This document shows positions 16,265-25,742 of a stretch of DNA of 39,723 nt, one piece after another (the first letter of the stretch is position 1; each line of letters begins with the position of its first letter). The notes under the pieces are model-generated. The model saw nothing but the letters and a program-made list of their open reading frames with translations. It was not told the origin of the DNA and made no database searches. Origin of the DNA: Muribaculaceae bacterium (GTDB taxonomy: Bacteria > Bacteroidota > Bacteroidia > Bacteroidales > Muribaculaceae); assembly GCA_023666885.1 (NCBI GenBank), contig JAMPBB010000006.1:1-39723 (forward strand), given 5' to 3'. Made by a program: the position numbers and the translations under genes.

Positions 16265-18945
16265 TTCTTGATGAATCTGATTTTTTTAATGAGTGCGGTA
16301 TTGATATTTCCGTATGCGTTCCTGTCGGTAGGCATGGAATATTTGAGTTCTATACGGTTATGACCTTTATTGAGGTGTACGGCTACACGATTTGAATATC
16401 CGGTGTCACGCCAGTCATCACCGCCGCGTTGGGGAAATATGAATGCTCCGGCCTGTTCGGAATTGACTATGAGTGAACGTATGGCGCATTTATCCTGTAA
16501 GGTGATACTCCCGGCGCCATTGGCATACAGCAGATCCATAAAATAAACACCTTCCACCGAAGCTGACACGTTAATGGTATAATTCAGATTGTGCGAGGGT
16601 GACAGCTCTACAAATTCGTTTGACAATGAGTCCGTCTTTATCAGATATGAGCCTGTGTGTCCGAATTTATTGGTCGGCAATACGGTAAGCGCTGATGTAG
16701 GTATGTATTCGTATGGCCTGCCGGCATAGCCTATAAATCTGTTGTCCCTGACCGGTACGAAATCCACTACGGTAAATTGGTGAGCATTGAACAGTGAGTA
16801 GTCAGAACGTGACATCTCCTCCTGTATGGCACCGTTGATGGTGACGAGAAAACTTTGCCCTGCCTGATAGTTGTTTATCCTGGCTCTGCGAGGTGAATAC
16901 CAGTCCACTTGAGGTATGGGAGGCAGCTGGGCGGTGGTTGTTATGTTCAGCACATAATTGTGGAACGTATTGTTGGCCATACTTATCCGTATGTCATGCC
17001 TGCCTTCTAAGTCATTAGGTATGAACGGTTCTGACGGTATGTCATCAATGGTGAATCCGGCTATATGACTTCCGGTTCCGGAAATATGTATGTCAAGGAC
17101 AGAGGCGTGGTATCTAAAATTGGTTATGCCGATACCTGTATTATAGCCCTCAGGAATCATAGGGCTGAATCTGATACCGCCATTTGTAAAATCCATTCCG
17201 GCTAATGCGCGGAAATTTACAGCGGATATGGCACAAGCATTGCATAGCTCACCGGTTGAGGATGATGAGGCTTCTTTCCCGTCAGTGAGCCGGTGTATGG
17301 CATTGGTGCTGCATGACAATGCCGCCAGACGATACAATGCGCCCAATCCGGCCGACATGGCTGTACCGTTTGAGGTTCTTGCTGCAGCTATGGTCCACAA
17401 TGCTTGTACGTAGGGTACAATATTTGCATTCTTATTTATCCCGGGATATATGATAGGGGTGCCAAATTCATTTACAGGGGTGCGGGTCATTATACTTTGG
17501 CCCATTTCAGGCATGGCTATGCCCTGTATCATGCCCAATGCCTGACCTAAATTGTCCGTACACTGTGATTGTAGCGGGAATGCGCTGCCGTAAAGATACT
17601 CGCTGTAAAATCCACGGTTAGGTATCCATAAGTACTCGTTTATGGACTCCTGCATATCACGGTATATGGCACTGTATTTGGCTGATTCCACATCAAGCCC
17701 GAGGTCATGGGCCATGCTGTGCAGGCTGTTTGCCGCATTTGCGGCAAGAATGTTTGGAGTAAGGTTCTGTGTCATAAACACATCTGTGGCATCCATCCAT
17801 TCCGGATACACGTCGGCACTCAATGGAGTATAGTCCATGGCCCCCTGTATAAGTCCTGTACTGCGATTACGCAGTACGCTGATGTCATCATTGAACGTGG
17901 CCTCTGCTATACGGAAGGCTTCCTTGAGCCATGCTGTATCGGAAGTGACCCGATACACTTCATGGGCGGCCAGTATCCAGGCGTTGCGGTCAGATGTTAT
18001 AGGCCAGCATCCGGCTCCGGCAGTATGCATCTTTGTTACCTGTCCGTCATTTACAAGGGCACGTAGCAGGCGTTTTGATTCATCGGGTCTCAGATATGCA
18101 AGTGACATATACACGGCATAGGATACTGCTGATACCGAGGGGGTATGTGTGGTGTCATCCAGTGCCCGGTCAATATCATCTATACTCATATTATATAATG
18201 CATCAATGAGTTTGGCTGATGTATGCAGCGCAGGATAATCGGCCGAAAGCGAATCTGTTTTCCACCGCTTCGGCTCCGCCATTGTGCCATTCTTGGCCGG
18301 ATTGAGAGTGATGGCGAGTTCATATATGCTGTCGCCTCGGTCATATAGTTTTATAACCCGATTGTTCCCACGCCCGTGTACACCGGTATTTATGGGCGGG
18401 ATGTCACCAAATATCCATAGCCCCGTAAAGCTGTCAGCATATATGGTATCCTGAGTAGGAGTCACATAGAACCCTTTGTCATGGAATGATTTGAGTATAG
18501 GGCGCATATCTACCCTTATAGTCCAGGGGAGATTTTCGGGAAACGTTACGGTGTCACTTGGCGAATCGGTAGAATTATCGGATGAATCATATTCCGTAGT
18601 TTGGCCGAATAGATATTTTTCATTAGGATCTAATCGGTCTACGTTCACTTCATGATACCGCCCCGGCTCCATTTCGTTGTCGCGCTGGTTCAGCGCAAGC
18701 CTGAAATTGAATTTTCGGCCTTTGCACGCATCCGGCTCTGACACAAAAGAGCTTACTATCTCGGTAGGGCTTATGGCTTTGGCGCAATAATCGCCTTGCA
18801 CTATACTGTCAGGGAACAAGGTGTAGGTATCACACTGATATATGGCTGAAACTGTACTGTCACTGTTGTGACATGATGACATAAATACGGCCGCGACTAA
18901 GAAAGTCGCGGCTCGCATTATGATATTTCTGAGTTTCGGCATCAT
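16261..18945 (-). CDS. Large six-hairpin glycosidase-like lipoprotein with C-terminal CBM-like domain
   Basis: This 894-residue lipoprotein (lipobox MSSC, Cys25) seems to have four parts: an N-terminal beta domain (about 26-235), an (alpha/alpha)6 toroid like those of GH63, GH78 and glycogen-debranching enzymes (about 240-660), a linker beta region, and a C-terminal module (about 775-894) with the W/Y-rich pattern of CBM6/35 domains (GVYFMDLLYANG ... RGGDDWRDTGYS). The toroid carries an acidic EWMD motif at 382-385 (YPEWMDATDV), a good candidate catalytic region. I cannot assign a GH family or linkage; it may be one of the Bacteroidales DUFs with this fold. Its run also encodes a phosphatase and an epimerase-like protein, which suggests use of a phosphorylated or host glycan. 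Confidence 0.75.
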   Translation of the reverse strand: MMPKLRNIIMRAATFLVAAVFMSSCHNSDSTVSAIYQCDTYTLFPDSIVQGDYCAKAISPTEIVSSFVSEPDACKGRKFNFRLALNQRDNEMEPGRYHEVNVDRLDPNEKYLFGQTTEYDSSDNSTDSPSDTVTFPENLPWTIRVDMRPILKSFHDKGFYVTPTQDTIYADSFTGLWIFGDIPPINTGVHGRGNNRVIKLYDRGDSIYELAITLNPAKNGTMAEPKRWKTDSLSADYPALHTSAKLIDALYNMSIDDIDRALDDTTHTPSVSAVSYAVYMSLAYLRPDESKRLLRALVNDGQVTKMHTAGAGCWPITSDRNAWILAAHEVYRVTSDTAWLKEAFRIAEATFNDDISVLRNRSTGLIQGAMDYTPLSADVYPEWMDATDVFMTQNLTPNILAANAANSLHSMAHDLGLDVESAKYSAIYRDMQESINEYLWIPNRGFYSEYLYGSAFPLQSQCTDNLGQALGMIQGIAMPEMGQSIMTRTPVNEFGTPIIYPGINKNANIVPYVQALWTIAAARTSNGTAMSAGLGALYRLAALSCSTNAIHRLTDGKEASSSSTGELCNACAISAVNFRALAGMDFTNGGIRFSPMIPEGYNTGIGITNFRYHASVLDIHISGTGSHIAGFTIDDIPSEPFIPNDLEGRHDIRISMANNTFHNYVLNITTTAQLPPIPQVDWYSPRRARINNYQAGQSFLVTINGAIQEEMSRSDYSLFNAHQFTVVDFVPVRDNRFIGYAGRPYEYIPTSALTVLPTNKFGHTGSYLIKTDSLSNEFVELSPSHNLNYTINVSASVEGVYFMDLLYANGAGSITLQDKCAIRSLIVNSEQAGAFIFPQRGGDDWRDTGYSNRVAVHLNKGHNRIELKYSMPTDRNAYGNINTALIKKIRFIKK

Positions 18946-18967
18946 CTATTTAAACGCCGATTCTGAA

Positions 18968-20365
18968 TCAATGTTTACCTGCAAGTTTCAGAATCTTTGC
19001 CGGGATTTCAGTGTTGTCCTGTATGTTGCTGAATATGGAAGCGCCGTCGCCTATAGCGAATACCGGTACTACACATCCGCTATGGTCGTTGGTGGTCCAG
19101 CTTGTTCCGGCTGCGCGATCCACTACATTGTATACCAGCACGGTAAACTGTCCGGCGTTGCCATATAGCGTCTTTTCGCTTTCGGTGTTCTCGCGGTTCA
19201 TCATTGCAGCGAAGTATTCCTGAAGCTTCTTGTCATCAGCCTTGCTTACAGGGAGCACCGTATAGAATCCGAACTTCTCGGTAAGCACATTCTTCATTTC
19301 GGGCCATGTCATTTTTATATTGTCCTTGATTATGCGGCTGCAATATGCAGAGAAGGCATCCTTCGACATCTTGACATGCCCTAACATAGCCGGATTAGCA
19401 TTATATGGCTGGGAACGGTTGGCGAGAATCAGTCCACCGGTTTCATGGTCGGCCGTTATCACTATGAGTGTTTCATCAGGATGAGCCTTATAAAAATCAT
19501 ATGCTATGGCTATTGACTTTTCAAATGCCAACACTTCCTGAAGCTGTGTGGCGGCATCATTGCTGTGTCCGGCGTGGTCAATGGTACCTCCTTCCACCAT
19601 CATAAAGAAATTAGCAGGGGAGTTGGCCTCAAGATGTTCCAGACAGGCTTTTGTCATGGCCGGAAGAGTCAGTACGTTTTCATGGCCGTCTATCTCGTAG
19701 CCTACATTGTTCATCGTCACGGTGTCAGTATTCAAAAGCAGTACGCGGCCTGTCTTTATGTCTTTAAGTCCGTCGATACCGCGTACTATCTGCACACCGC
19801 TTTCAGCTATTATGTTCATCAGATCCGTGGGCTTGCCGTCACGACCCTTGGCTCCGCGCATATTTGCTCCGGCCAGAAAGTCGAATCCTGATGCTGCGGC
19901 ATCCTTACCTATCTCATAGAACATGGAGCGGAGTGGCTGATGGGCATAGAATGCTGCAGGAGTAGCATCGTCCGGAGCCACGGTAGTTACAAGCCCTATA
20001 CCGAATCCTTCCTTCTTGAGTATGGTGGCTATTGATGTTACGGGCACGCTGTCAGGTGTCATACCGAGCATACCGTTGCGGGTCTTGTGTCCGGTGGCCA
20101 ATGCGGTGCCCGCAGCAGCGGAGTCGGTAACCGGTGATGATGCCGAGTGAGTGAAGGCCGCTGAAGCTATAGGAAGCTGCATCATAAGCAGCGGCATGTC
20201 ATTGTTCAGGGCCATACGGTTGTATGCCTGTGCCACGGACACGGAGCCCATACCCATGCCGTCGCCTATAAAGTAGAATATGTACTTTGGAGCTTTGGCA
20301 TTTAATGAAATGGCACATGATGACAAAGCCACCAATGCCGATACGATAAATGTACGTAATTTCAT
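18968..20365 (-). CDS. Alkaline phosphatase
   Basis: This 465-residue exported phosphomonoesterase has GDGMG (34-38, Zn/Mg ligand Asp35), the nucleophile Ser82 in TDSAAAGTALATG, the DHAGH metal site (about residue 249), ADHETGG (about 307) and a final histidine ligand in NDHSGCVVP. All metal and catalytic residues are therefore present. The signal peptide ends either at LSSC, which would make it a lipoprotein anchored at Cys17, or near LNAKA. Both are plausible. Homologues liberate phosphate from many esters in the periplasm or at the surface. It lies 15 bases after the epimerase-like gene and 22 bases before the glycosidase-like gene, with no promoter visible in either gap. Confidence 0.94.
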   Translation of the reverse strand: MKLRTFIVSALVALSSCAISLNAKAPKYIFYFIGDGMGMGSVSVAQAYNRMALNNDMPLLMMQLPIASAAFTHSASSPVTDSAAAGTALATGHKTRNGMLGMTPDSVPVTSIATILKKEGFGIGLVTTVAPDDATPAAFYAHQPLRSMFYEIGKDAAASGFDFLAGANMRGAKGRDGKPTDLMNIIAESGVQIVRGIDGLKDIKTGRVLLLNTDTVTMNNVGYEIDGHENVLTLPAMTKACLEHLEANSPANFFMMVEGGTIDHAGHSNDAATQLQEVLAFEKSIAIAYDFYKAHPDETLIVITADHETGGLILANRSQPYNANPAMLGHVKMSKDAFSAYCSRIIKDNIKMTWPEMKNVLTEKFGFYTVLPVSKADDKKLQEYFAAMMNRENTESEKTLYGNAGQFTVLVYNVVDRAAGTSWTTNDHSGCVVPVFAIGDGASIFSNIQDNTEIPAKILKLAGKH

Positions 20366-20380
20366 GGTCAGATGATTTTA

Positions 20381-21565
20381 TTAGTTATTGACTGTGAATT
20401 TGTAAGTAGTACTGCTGCGGAACACTTCTTCCTTTCCGAAAGTGGCTGAGCCCCATTGCGGAGTATTGGGTACGTCAGGGAAGTTTACGGCGGTTACGGC
20501 CACAGCATTGTGATTCTTGAATTTCTCCTGGCCCTTTCCTCCGGGGAATCCTTTAGGGTATTGCATGGTATACACATGTATCACCGGAGCCGTTGTGTAC
20601 ATGTCCATTGTTATGCCGGTGAGGGGCGAGTGGAGCGAGGCCGCCCGGGCTATCCTATCCTTGACATGTGTGAGCATCCAGTACACGTTGATCCCTTTGG
20701 CATAGCGTACCTGATCATCATCTGATGACAGCAAGCGCCCGAGTCTATGAGTGGATCTGTAATCCATGGGAGTCCATATGCTCATCAATATTTGCCTCAT
20801 GGGGGTAAGGGTGGAATCCAATGGCAGGTACTGCTCTGAGCGTACGCATAGCGTCTGATCCTTGACTGAATTTGCAAAGTTGCCGTCCAAATTGAAATAT
20901 ATGGTCTGAGCTATGTCCATAAGCGTTGTGGTATCGGCCATAGCTGTAATATCCACCGATAGCGAATTGTCATAGTGTAGAGTGTAGTCCACACGTGTAC
21001 ATACTGTGCCGGGCATACTGTCCTCAGCTGATGTCGATTCCAAGCGTAATGTAAGGGTTGTATCGGTGGTGAGTTCAGCGTCAAACACCCTGTTGCGCCA
21101 AGGTGATTTCCCACCGTTTCTGTAATGTCCGGTTTCATCTGCCGGAAGTGACAGCTCCTCGCTGTCCACCTCTGCCCGGCCATTCTTGATTATCCCGGCA
21201 TATCGGCCTTCAATACCACCGAAATCACATTCCATGACCTGCTGTGACAGGTACGGCGCTATGCTGTCAAGTCCGGCTACCACATCGGTCATTTTGCCGT
21301 ATTTGTCCGGCACCATTATTGAAACGATGCGTCCGCCCAGATTAGTTATGCACACCTCCATACTGTCAGCGTTGGTGAGCGTGTACAGGCTCACTTCTTT
21401 ACCGCCGATATTGCGCTCAAAGGCAGCCTTTCTCAGCCCCGACTGTGTGATGTCAGGCTGAGCCTCGGCCGCATCCTCGGCAGCGGAGCGGGAGGAGCAG
21501 GAGCATATGAAGGATGCCGCCGCTACAGCGGCAAGTAGTGAGGCTATGGCAAGTCTATTCATCAT
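20381..21565 (-). CDS. Aldose epimerase-fold lipoprotein lacking catalytic residues
   Basis: This 394-residue lipoprotein (Cys23 in ICSC) has the galactose mutarotase fold: LTNADSMEVCITNLGGRIVSIMVPDKYG at the N-terminus, RYAGII, YFNLDGN, and VNFPDVPN near the end. The residues that do the chemistry are missing. The substrate loop LHGG reads YRNGGK (149-153, His to Asn), the catalytic His of TNHxYFNL is Thr221 (IAQTIYFNL), and the catalytic Glu of LETQxFPD is Thr358 (VTAVNFPD). It is therefore probably a sugar-binding protein, not an epimerase. Its start overlaps the cinA end by 11 bases. The catalytic residues are assigned by comparison with E. coli and human GalM from memory. Confidence 0.82.
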   Translation of the reverse strand: MMNRLAIASLLAAVAAASFICSCSSRSAAEDAAEAQPDITQSGLRKAAFERNIGGKEVSLYTLTNADSMEVCITNLGGRIVSIMVPDKYGKMTDVVAGLDSIAPYLSQQVMECDFGGIEGRYAGIIKNGRAEVDSEELSLPADETGHYRNGGKSPWRNRVFDAELTTDTTLTLRLESTSAEDSMPGTVCTRVDYTLHYDNSLSVDITAMADTTTLMDIAQTIYFNLDGNFANSVKDQTLCVRSEQYLPLDSTLTPMRQILMSIWTPMDYRSTHRLGRLLSSDDDQVRYAKGINVYWMLTHVKDRIARAASLHSPLTGITMDMYTTAPVIHVYTMQYPKGFPGGKGQEKFKNHNAVAVTAVNFPDVPNTPQWGSATFGKEEVFRSSTTYKFTVNN

Positions 21566-22814
21566 TCAGTGTATTTATCATTTTTATGGCTGTGACTATG
21601 GCGGTGAGCGATGCGCGGGCTACTATCTGTGCGCGTCCGCCGGAAAAGTGCCAGGTTCGGGCATCCGTCCCCGCAGGCCCGGCTATGGCTATGCATACCG
21701 TGCCTACCGGTTTTTCAGCACTCCCTCCGTCGGGCCCGGCTATGCCGCTTGTGGCAAGGGCATAGTCAGTGTGCAGCTCTCTTCTTGCGCCTTCAGCCAT
21801 TTGCTTTACTACGGGGATGCTTACCGCCCCATGAGTGTCAAGGTCATGCTCGCTGACTCCCAGAATCCGATGCTTTACTTCATTGCTGTAGGCTACCACA
21901 CCGCCCGCCATAGCTTCGGAGCTCCCGGGTATGGATGTTATGAGGCGTGCAATATTTCCACCGGTACAGCTCTCGGCTGTGGAAACCGTGAGGTGCCCTT
22001 TCTTCAGGACATTGAGCAACTCTTCTTCCGGGGCATGGGCGCCGTCATATAAAAGCCATTCTGCTACGGCCTGTTTAAGTGTGGCTACAGCCGCCGTCAT
22101 GGCTTGCTCAAGCATATGCGTATCCGTGTGTGTGCCATCAATGCGTAATCGGATTATACCGTGGTCAGGCAGATATGCCAGATGTATAAAGGCGGGTTGG
22201 GCGCGTTCCCAAGAGTCGAGATGCATAGCTAATTTCGATTCACTGATGCCGCTCACCGTGAGTGTGTGATGCTTTATGGCAACATCAGAGCCGAAGTGCT
22301 TGAGTAGCATCGGCAGGACATATTCCGGGAATACCTTGCGTGTCTCGGCCGGCACTCCCGGCATGGCCACGAGTACTTTGTGTCCATGGTCACGCTCAAA
22401 CCACATAACCGGTGCGGTCCCTACCGGATTCTGTATTACCGTACATGATGTGGGCACCATGGCCTGAGCGGCAGTCAGGGCGTTTAGCTCAAGCCCTTTC
22501 TGTGAAAATATGCGTTTTACATTTTCAAGCACGGCCTTGTCTTCATGAAGTGTGCCTCCGAAAATTTCGCATAGTACCGTCTTGGTTATGTCATCTTTTG
22601 TAGGGCCGAGTCCTCCGGTGGTCAGTACAATATTCGTGCATGAAAAGGCTTGCTCAATGGCTCGCTTTATGTCACATGCATTGTCCGCTATAACGCCCAC
22701 ATTACTTACACGCCACCCGTATGGAGCCATGGCACGGGCCATATCACCGCTGTTTGTGTCAGTCACCTGCCCCAGGAGGAGTTCATCGCCTATAGCTATG
22801 ATAGATACATCCAT
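21555..22814 (-). CDS. cinA: CinA-family protein (NMN deamidase / pyrophosphatase)
   Basis: This 419-residue, two-domain cytoplasmic protein has an N-terminal molybdopterin-binding-like (MoCF) domain with GDELLLGQVTDTN and TTGGLGPTKDD, and a C-terminal CinA/PncC amidohydrolase domain with TAESCTGG (about 272-279), GGVVAYSN and TSGIAGPDGG. The family recycles pyridine nucleotides: PncC converts NMN to nicotinic acid mononucleotide, and the N-terminal domain can hydrolyse ADP-ribose. Length (about 415) is normal. It follows tsaD by 6 bases, a common pairing in Bacteroidetes, and overlaps the start of the epimerase-like gene. Confidence 0.95.
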   Translation of the reverse strand: MDVSIIAIGDELLLGQVTDTNSGDMARAMAPYGWRVSNVGVIADNACDIKRAIEQAFSCTNIVLTTGGLGPTKDDITKTVLCEIFGGTLHEDKAVLENVKRIFSQKGLELNALTAAQAMVPTSCTVIQNPVGTAPVMWFERDHGHKVLVAMPGVPAETRKVFPEYVLPMLLKHFGSDVAIKHHTLTVSGISESKLAMHLDSWERAQPAFIHLAYLPDHGIIRLRIDGTHTDTHMLEQAMTAAVATLKQAVAEWLLYDGAHAPEEELLNVLKKGHLTVSTAESCTGGNIARLITSIPGSSEAMAGGVVAYSNEVKHRILGVSEHDLDTHGAVSIPVVKQMAEGARRELHTDYALATSGIAGPDGGSAEKPVGTVCIAIAGPAGTDARTWHFSGGRAQIVARASLTAIVTAIKMINTLNDE

Positions 22815-22820
22815 GACCGC

Positions 22821-23837
22821 TTATATTTTTACTCTTGCATATGGCACTTCATCATATGCGCAGAATTGTTTGTCAAGATATTTATAATATCCGGCTATAG
22901 CCACCATGGCGGCATTGTCCGTGGTAAATGACCTCTGAGGTATGAATGCTTCCAAACTCCGCTTATTGCAGAACTCCTCAACGGCCTTACGCACTCCTGA
23001 ATTGGCCGACACGCCGCCACCTATCGCCACGGTGCGTACTCCTGTCTGCTCCACGGCCTTTGAGAGCTTGTCAATGAGTATCTCTATGATGGTACGTTGG
23101 AGCGAGGCGGCAAGGTCGGCCTTGTTTGCCTCTATAAAGCCCGGGTCAGTGGCCACTGCATCACGGAGCGTATATAGAAATGACGTTTTCAGTCCGCTGA
23201 AGCTATAGTCAAGCCCCGGTATGCGAGGTTTGGCAAATTTGAACCGGTCAGGGTTGCCCTCAGCGGCAAGCCGGTCTATATGCGGACCTCCGGGATAGGG
23301 GAGTCCCATTACCTTGGCGCATTTGTCAAAAGCCTCACCGGCAGCGTCATCTATAGTGCGCCCTATAATCTCCATGTCATTATAGTTCCTTACCAGAATC
23401 AGCTGGCTGTTTCCGCCGGATATAAGAAGTGACAGGAACGGATATTCCGGCACACGGTCCTCAGGCGTGGTTTTTATGAAATGTGACAATACATGGCCGT
23501 GAAGATGGTTGACATCCACAAGCGGGCAGCGCAGTCCGAGCGACATGCCCTTTGCAAACGATGTGCCCACAAGGAGCGAGCCCAACAATCCTGGGCCGCG
23601 TGTGAATGCTATGGCGCTGAGCTCATGCTTGTCCACACCGGCACGTTTTAATGCAGAGGCTACCACAGGCACTATGTTCTGCTGATGAGCCCTCGACGCC
23701 AGTTCCGGAACCACACCTCCATACTCCTCATGCACGCTTTGTGACGCTATGACATTGGACAGCAGCAGTCCGTCACGTATCACGGCGGCGGAGGTGTCAT
23801 CGCACGATGACTCTATGCCAAGTATTGTTACACTCAT
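22821..23837 (-). CDS. tsaD: tRNA threonylcarbamoyladenosine synthase subunit TsaD
   Basis: TsaD transfers the threonylcarbamoyl group to A37 of ANN-decoding tRNAs, together with TsaB and TsaE. The 338-residue protein has the ASKHA ATPase fold with GIESSCDDTSAA (7-18), the metal motif HLHGH (His111 and His115), the SGGNSQ phosphate loop, and the GGGVSANS and TDNAAM segments near the C-terminus. It is full length. Its -7 promoter box sits at 23857-23865, back to back with that of typA. Its tRNA targets include the isoleucine tRNAs charged by the IleRS in this window, an overlap in function rather than a proven link. Confidence 0.97.
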   Translation of the reverse strand: MSVTILGIESSCDDTSAAVIRDGLLLSNVIASQSVHEEYGGVVPELASRAHQQNIVPVVASALKRAGVDKHELSAIAFTRGPGLLGSLLVGTSFAKGMSLGLRCPLVDVNHLHGHVLSHFIKTTPEDRVPEYPFLSLLISGGNSQLILVRNYNDMEIIGRTIDDAAGEAFDKCAKVMGLPYPGGPHIDRLAAEGNPDRFKFAKPRIPGLDYSFSGLKTSFLYTLRDAVATDPGFIEANKADLAASLQRTIIEILIDKLSKAVEQTGVRTVAIGGGVSANSGVRKAVEEFCNKRSLEAFIPQRSFTTDNAAMVAIAGYYKYLDKQFCAYDEVPYARVKI

Positions 23838-23856
23838 ATTCTTTGTTATTTTGATG

Positions 23857-23865
23857 GCAAATTTA
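23857..23865 (-). promoter_or_regulatory. Bacteroidetes -7 promoter box for tsaD
   Basis: TAAATTTGC on the minus strand is a perfect TAnnTTTGY match. The predicted start lies about 13-15 bases before the tsaD ATG, so the leader is short. It faces away from the typA box 24 bases to the right. Confidence 0.7.
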
Positions 23866-23888
23866 GCATAAATCCCCGACTTTTTATG

Positions 23889-23897
23889 TATTTTTGC
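23889..23897 (+). promoter_or_regulatory. Bacteroidetes -7 promoter box for typA
   Basis: TATTTTTGC is a perfect TAnnTTTGY match, 23 bases before the preferred typA ATG at 23921. The message probably includes valS, since the gap between the genes is 25 bases. Confidence 0.72.
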
Positions 23898-23920
23898 GCC
23901 TTGAAATTTGAATAGTGAAT

Positions 23921-25717
23921 ATGCAGAACATTCGCAACATTGCCATTATAGCCCACGTGGATCATGGCAAGACTACACTTGTAGACAAAATGCTCCTTGC
24001 CGGACACCTGTTTCGGGAGAATCAAAATGCCGGTGAACTGATACTTGACAACAATGACCTGGAACGTGAGCGTGGCATAACCATCCTGTCCAAGAACGTT
24101 TCCATTAACTATAAAGATTACAAAATAAATATTATAGACACTCCGGGACACGCCGATTTCGGTGGCGAAGTGGAACGTGTGCTCAATATGGCCGACGGAT
24201 GTCTACTCCTGGTTGACGCTTTTGAAGGCCCCATGCCCCAAACCCGATTCGTGCTACAGAAAGCCATACAGATGGGGCTGAAGCCGGTGGTGGTAATCAA
24301 TAAGGTGGATAAGCCCAACTGCAGGCCTGATGAAGTGCAGGAAATGGTATTTGACCTCATGTGCAATCTTGATGCCACCGAGGAGCAGCTTGATTTCCCC
24401 ACCATATACGGATCGGCCAAGCAGGGCTGGATGAGTACTGACTGGCAGACACCTACTGACAATATTCTCCCGGTGCTTGATGCCATAATAGATTATATAC
24501 CGGCGCCGAAAACGCTTGAGGGCCCGGCTCAGATGCTCATAACATCGCTTGACTTCTCCAATTATGTGGGCCGAATAGCCGTGGGCCGAGTGCATCGCGG
24601 CACTCTCCGTGAAGGCATGGACGTGGCTCTGTGCCGTAAGGACGGTTCTGTGGTGAAGCAGCGCATCAAGGAGCTCCATGTATTTGAAGGTATGGGACGC
24701 AAGCGGGTGGAGAGTGTGAGCAGCGGCGATATATGTGCGCTTGTAGGCATAGAGGGTTTTGAGATCGGTGACACTGTGGCTGATCCGGAAACGCCTGAGG
24801 CTCTGCCGCGCATAGCCATTGATGAGCCTACCATGTCCATGACATTTACCATAAATGACAGTCCTTTCTTCGGGCGTGACGGCAAGTACGTCACCTCACG
24901 TCATATAGGCGACCGCCTTACCCGCGAGCTTGACCGTAATCTTGCATTAAAGGTTACAAAGGCTGACCACGAGGATGTATGGACAGTATATGGCCGAGGA
25001 GTGCTGCATCTGTCAGTGCTTATAGAAACCATGCGCCGTGAGGGATACGAGCTTCAGGTAGGACAGCCGCAAGTTATAGTAAAGGAGATTGACGGACAGA
25101 AGTGCGAGCCTGTGGAGCTGCTTACCATCAATGTCCCCGAAGAGTATTCAAGCAAGATGATAGATATGGTCACTCGCCGTAAGGGCGACCTTGTGTCGAT
25201 GACCGTGCAGAATGACCGTGTGCATCTTGAATTCAACATACCGTCACGCGGCATAATAGGCCTGCGTAACAACGTGCTTACGGCATCGGCCGGAGAGGCC
25301 ATCATGGCACACCGCTTCCTTGAATACCAACCGTGGAAAGGCGATATAGAGCGCCGAACAAACGGCTCTTTGATAGCCATGGAAGCCGGCACTGCGTATG
25401 CATATGCCATAGACAAGCTTCAGGATCGTGGCCGATTCTTCATCTTCCCGCAGGAGGAGGTGTATGCCGGGCAGGTGGTAGGCGAGAACGCCAAGGACAA
25501 TGACATAGTGGTGAATGTGACAAAGTCAAAGAAGCTCACCAATATGCGTGCATCGGGTGCCGATGACAAGGCGCGTATCATACCTCCGGTGGTGTTTAGC
25601 CTCGAGGAAGCTCTTGAATACATCAAAGCGGATGAATATGTAGAGGTTACCCCTCATCATCTGCGCCTCCGTAAAGTGATACTTGATGAACTTGAGCGCA
25701 AACGCGCTAACAAATAA
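23921..25717 (+). CDS. typA: Ribosome-associated GTPase TypA/BipA
   Basis: TypA is a translational GTPase of the EF-G/LepA group that helps 50S assembly and stress growth. The 598-residue protein has G1 AHVDHGKTT, G2 around RERGITI, G3 DTPGHADFGGEV and G4 NKVDKP, then the EF-G-like beta-barrel and domain III/V regions and the TypA-specific C-terminus ending in a Lys/Arg-rich helix. The start is the ATG at 23921. The GTG two codons upstream would also be in frame, but the ATG gives the usual MQNIRNIAIIAHVDHG beginning. It is followed after 25 bases by valS. Confidence 0.97.
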   Translation: MQNIRNIAIIAHVDHGKTTLVDKMLLAGHLFRENQNAGELILDNNDLERERGITILSKNVSINYKDYKINIIDTPGHADFGGEVERVLNMADGCLLLVDAFEGPMPQTRFVLQKAIQMGLKPVVVINKVDKPNCRPDEVQEMVFDLMCNLDATEEQLDFPTIYGSAKQGWMSTDWQTPTDNILPVLDAIIDYIPAPKTLEGPAQMLITSLDFSNYVGRIAVGRVHRGTLREGMDVALCRKDGSVVKQRIKELHVFEGMGRKRVESVSSGDICALVGIEGFEIGDTVADPETPEALPRIAIDEPTMSMTFTINDSPFFGRDGKYVTSRHIGDRLTRELDRNLALKVTKADHEDVWTVYGRGVLHLSVLIETMRREGYELQVGQPQVIVKEIDGQKCEPVELLTINVPEEYSSKMIDMVTRRKGDLVSMTVQNDRVHLEFNIPSRGIIGLRNNVLTASAGEAIMAHRFLEYQPWKGDIERRTNGSLIAMEAGTAYAYAIDKLQDRGRFFIFPQEEVYAGQVVGENAKDNDIVVNVTKSKKLTNMRASGADDKARIIPPVVFSLEEALEYIKADEYVEVTPHHLRLRKVILDELERKRANK

Positions 25718-25742
25718 CGATAAATTTTAATAATCGATAAAT

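Noticed and set aside
21507..22052. 181-codon plus-strand open frame over the epimerase-like and cinA genes
   Set aside because: Both covered genes are clearly real and the antisense product has no plausible fold signature.
23915..23920. GTG start for typA two codons upstream of the ATG
   Set aside because: The ATG at 23921 yields the standard N-terminus of the family, with an adequate leader after the -7 box.
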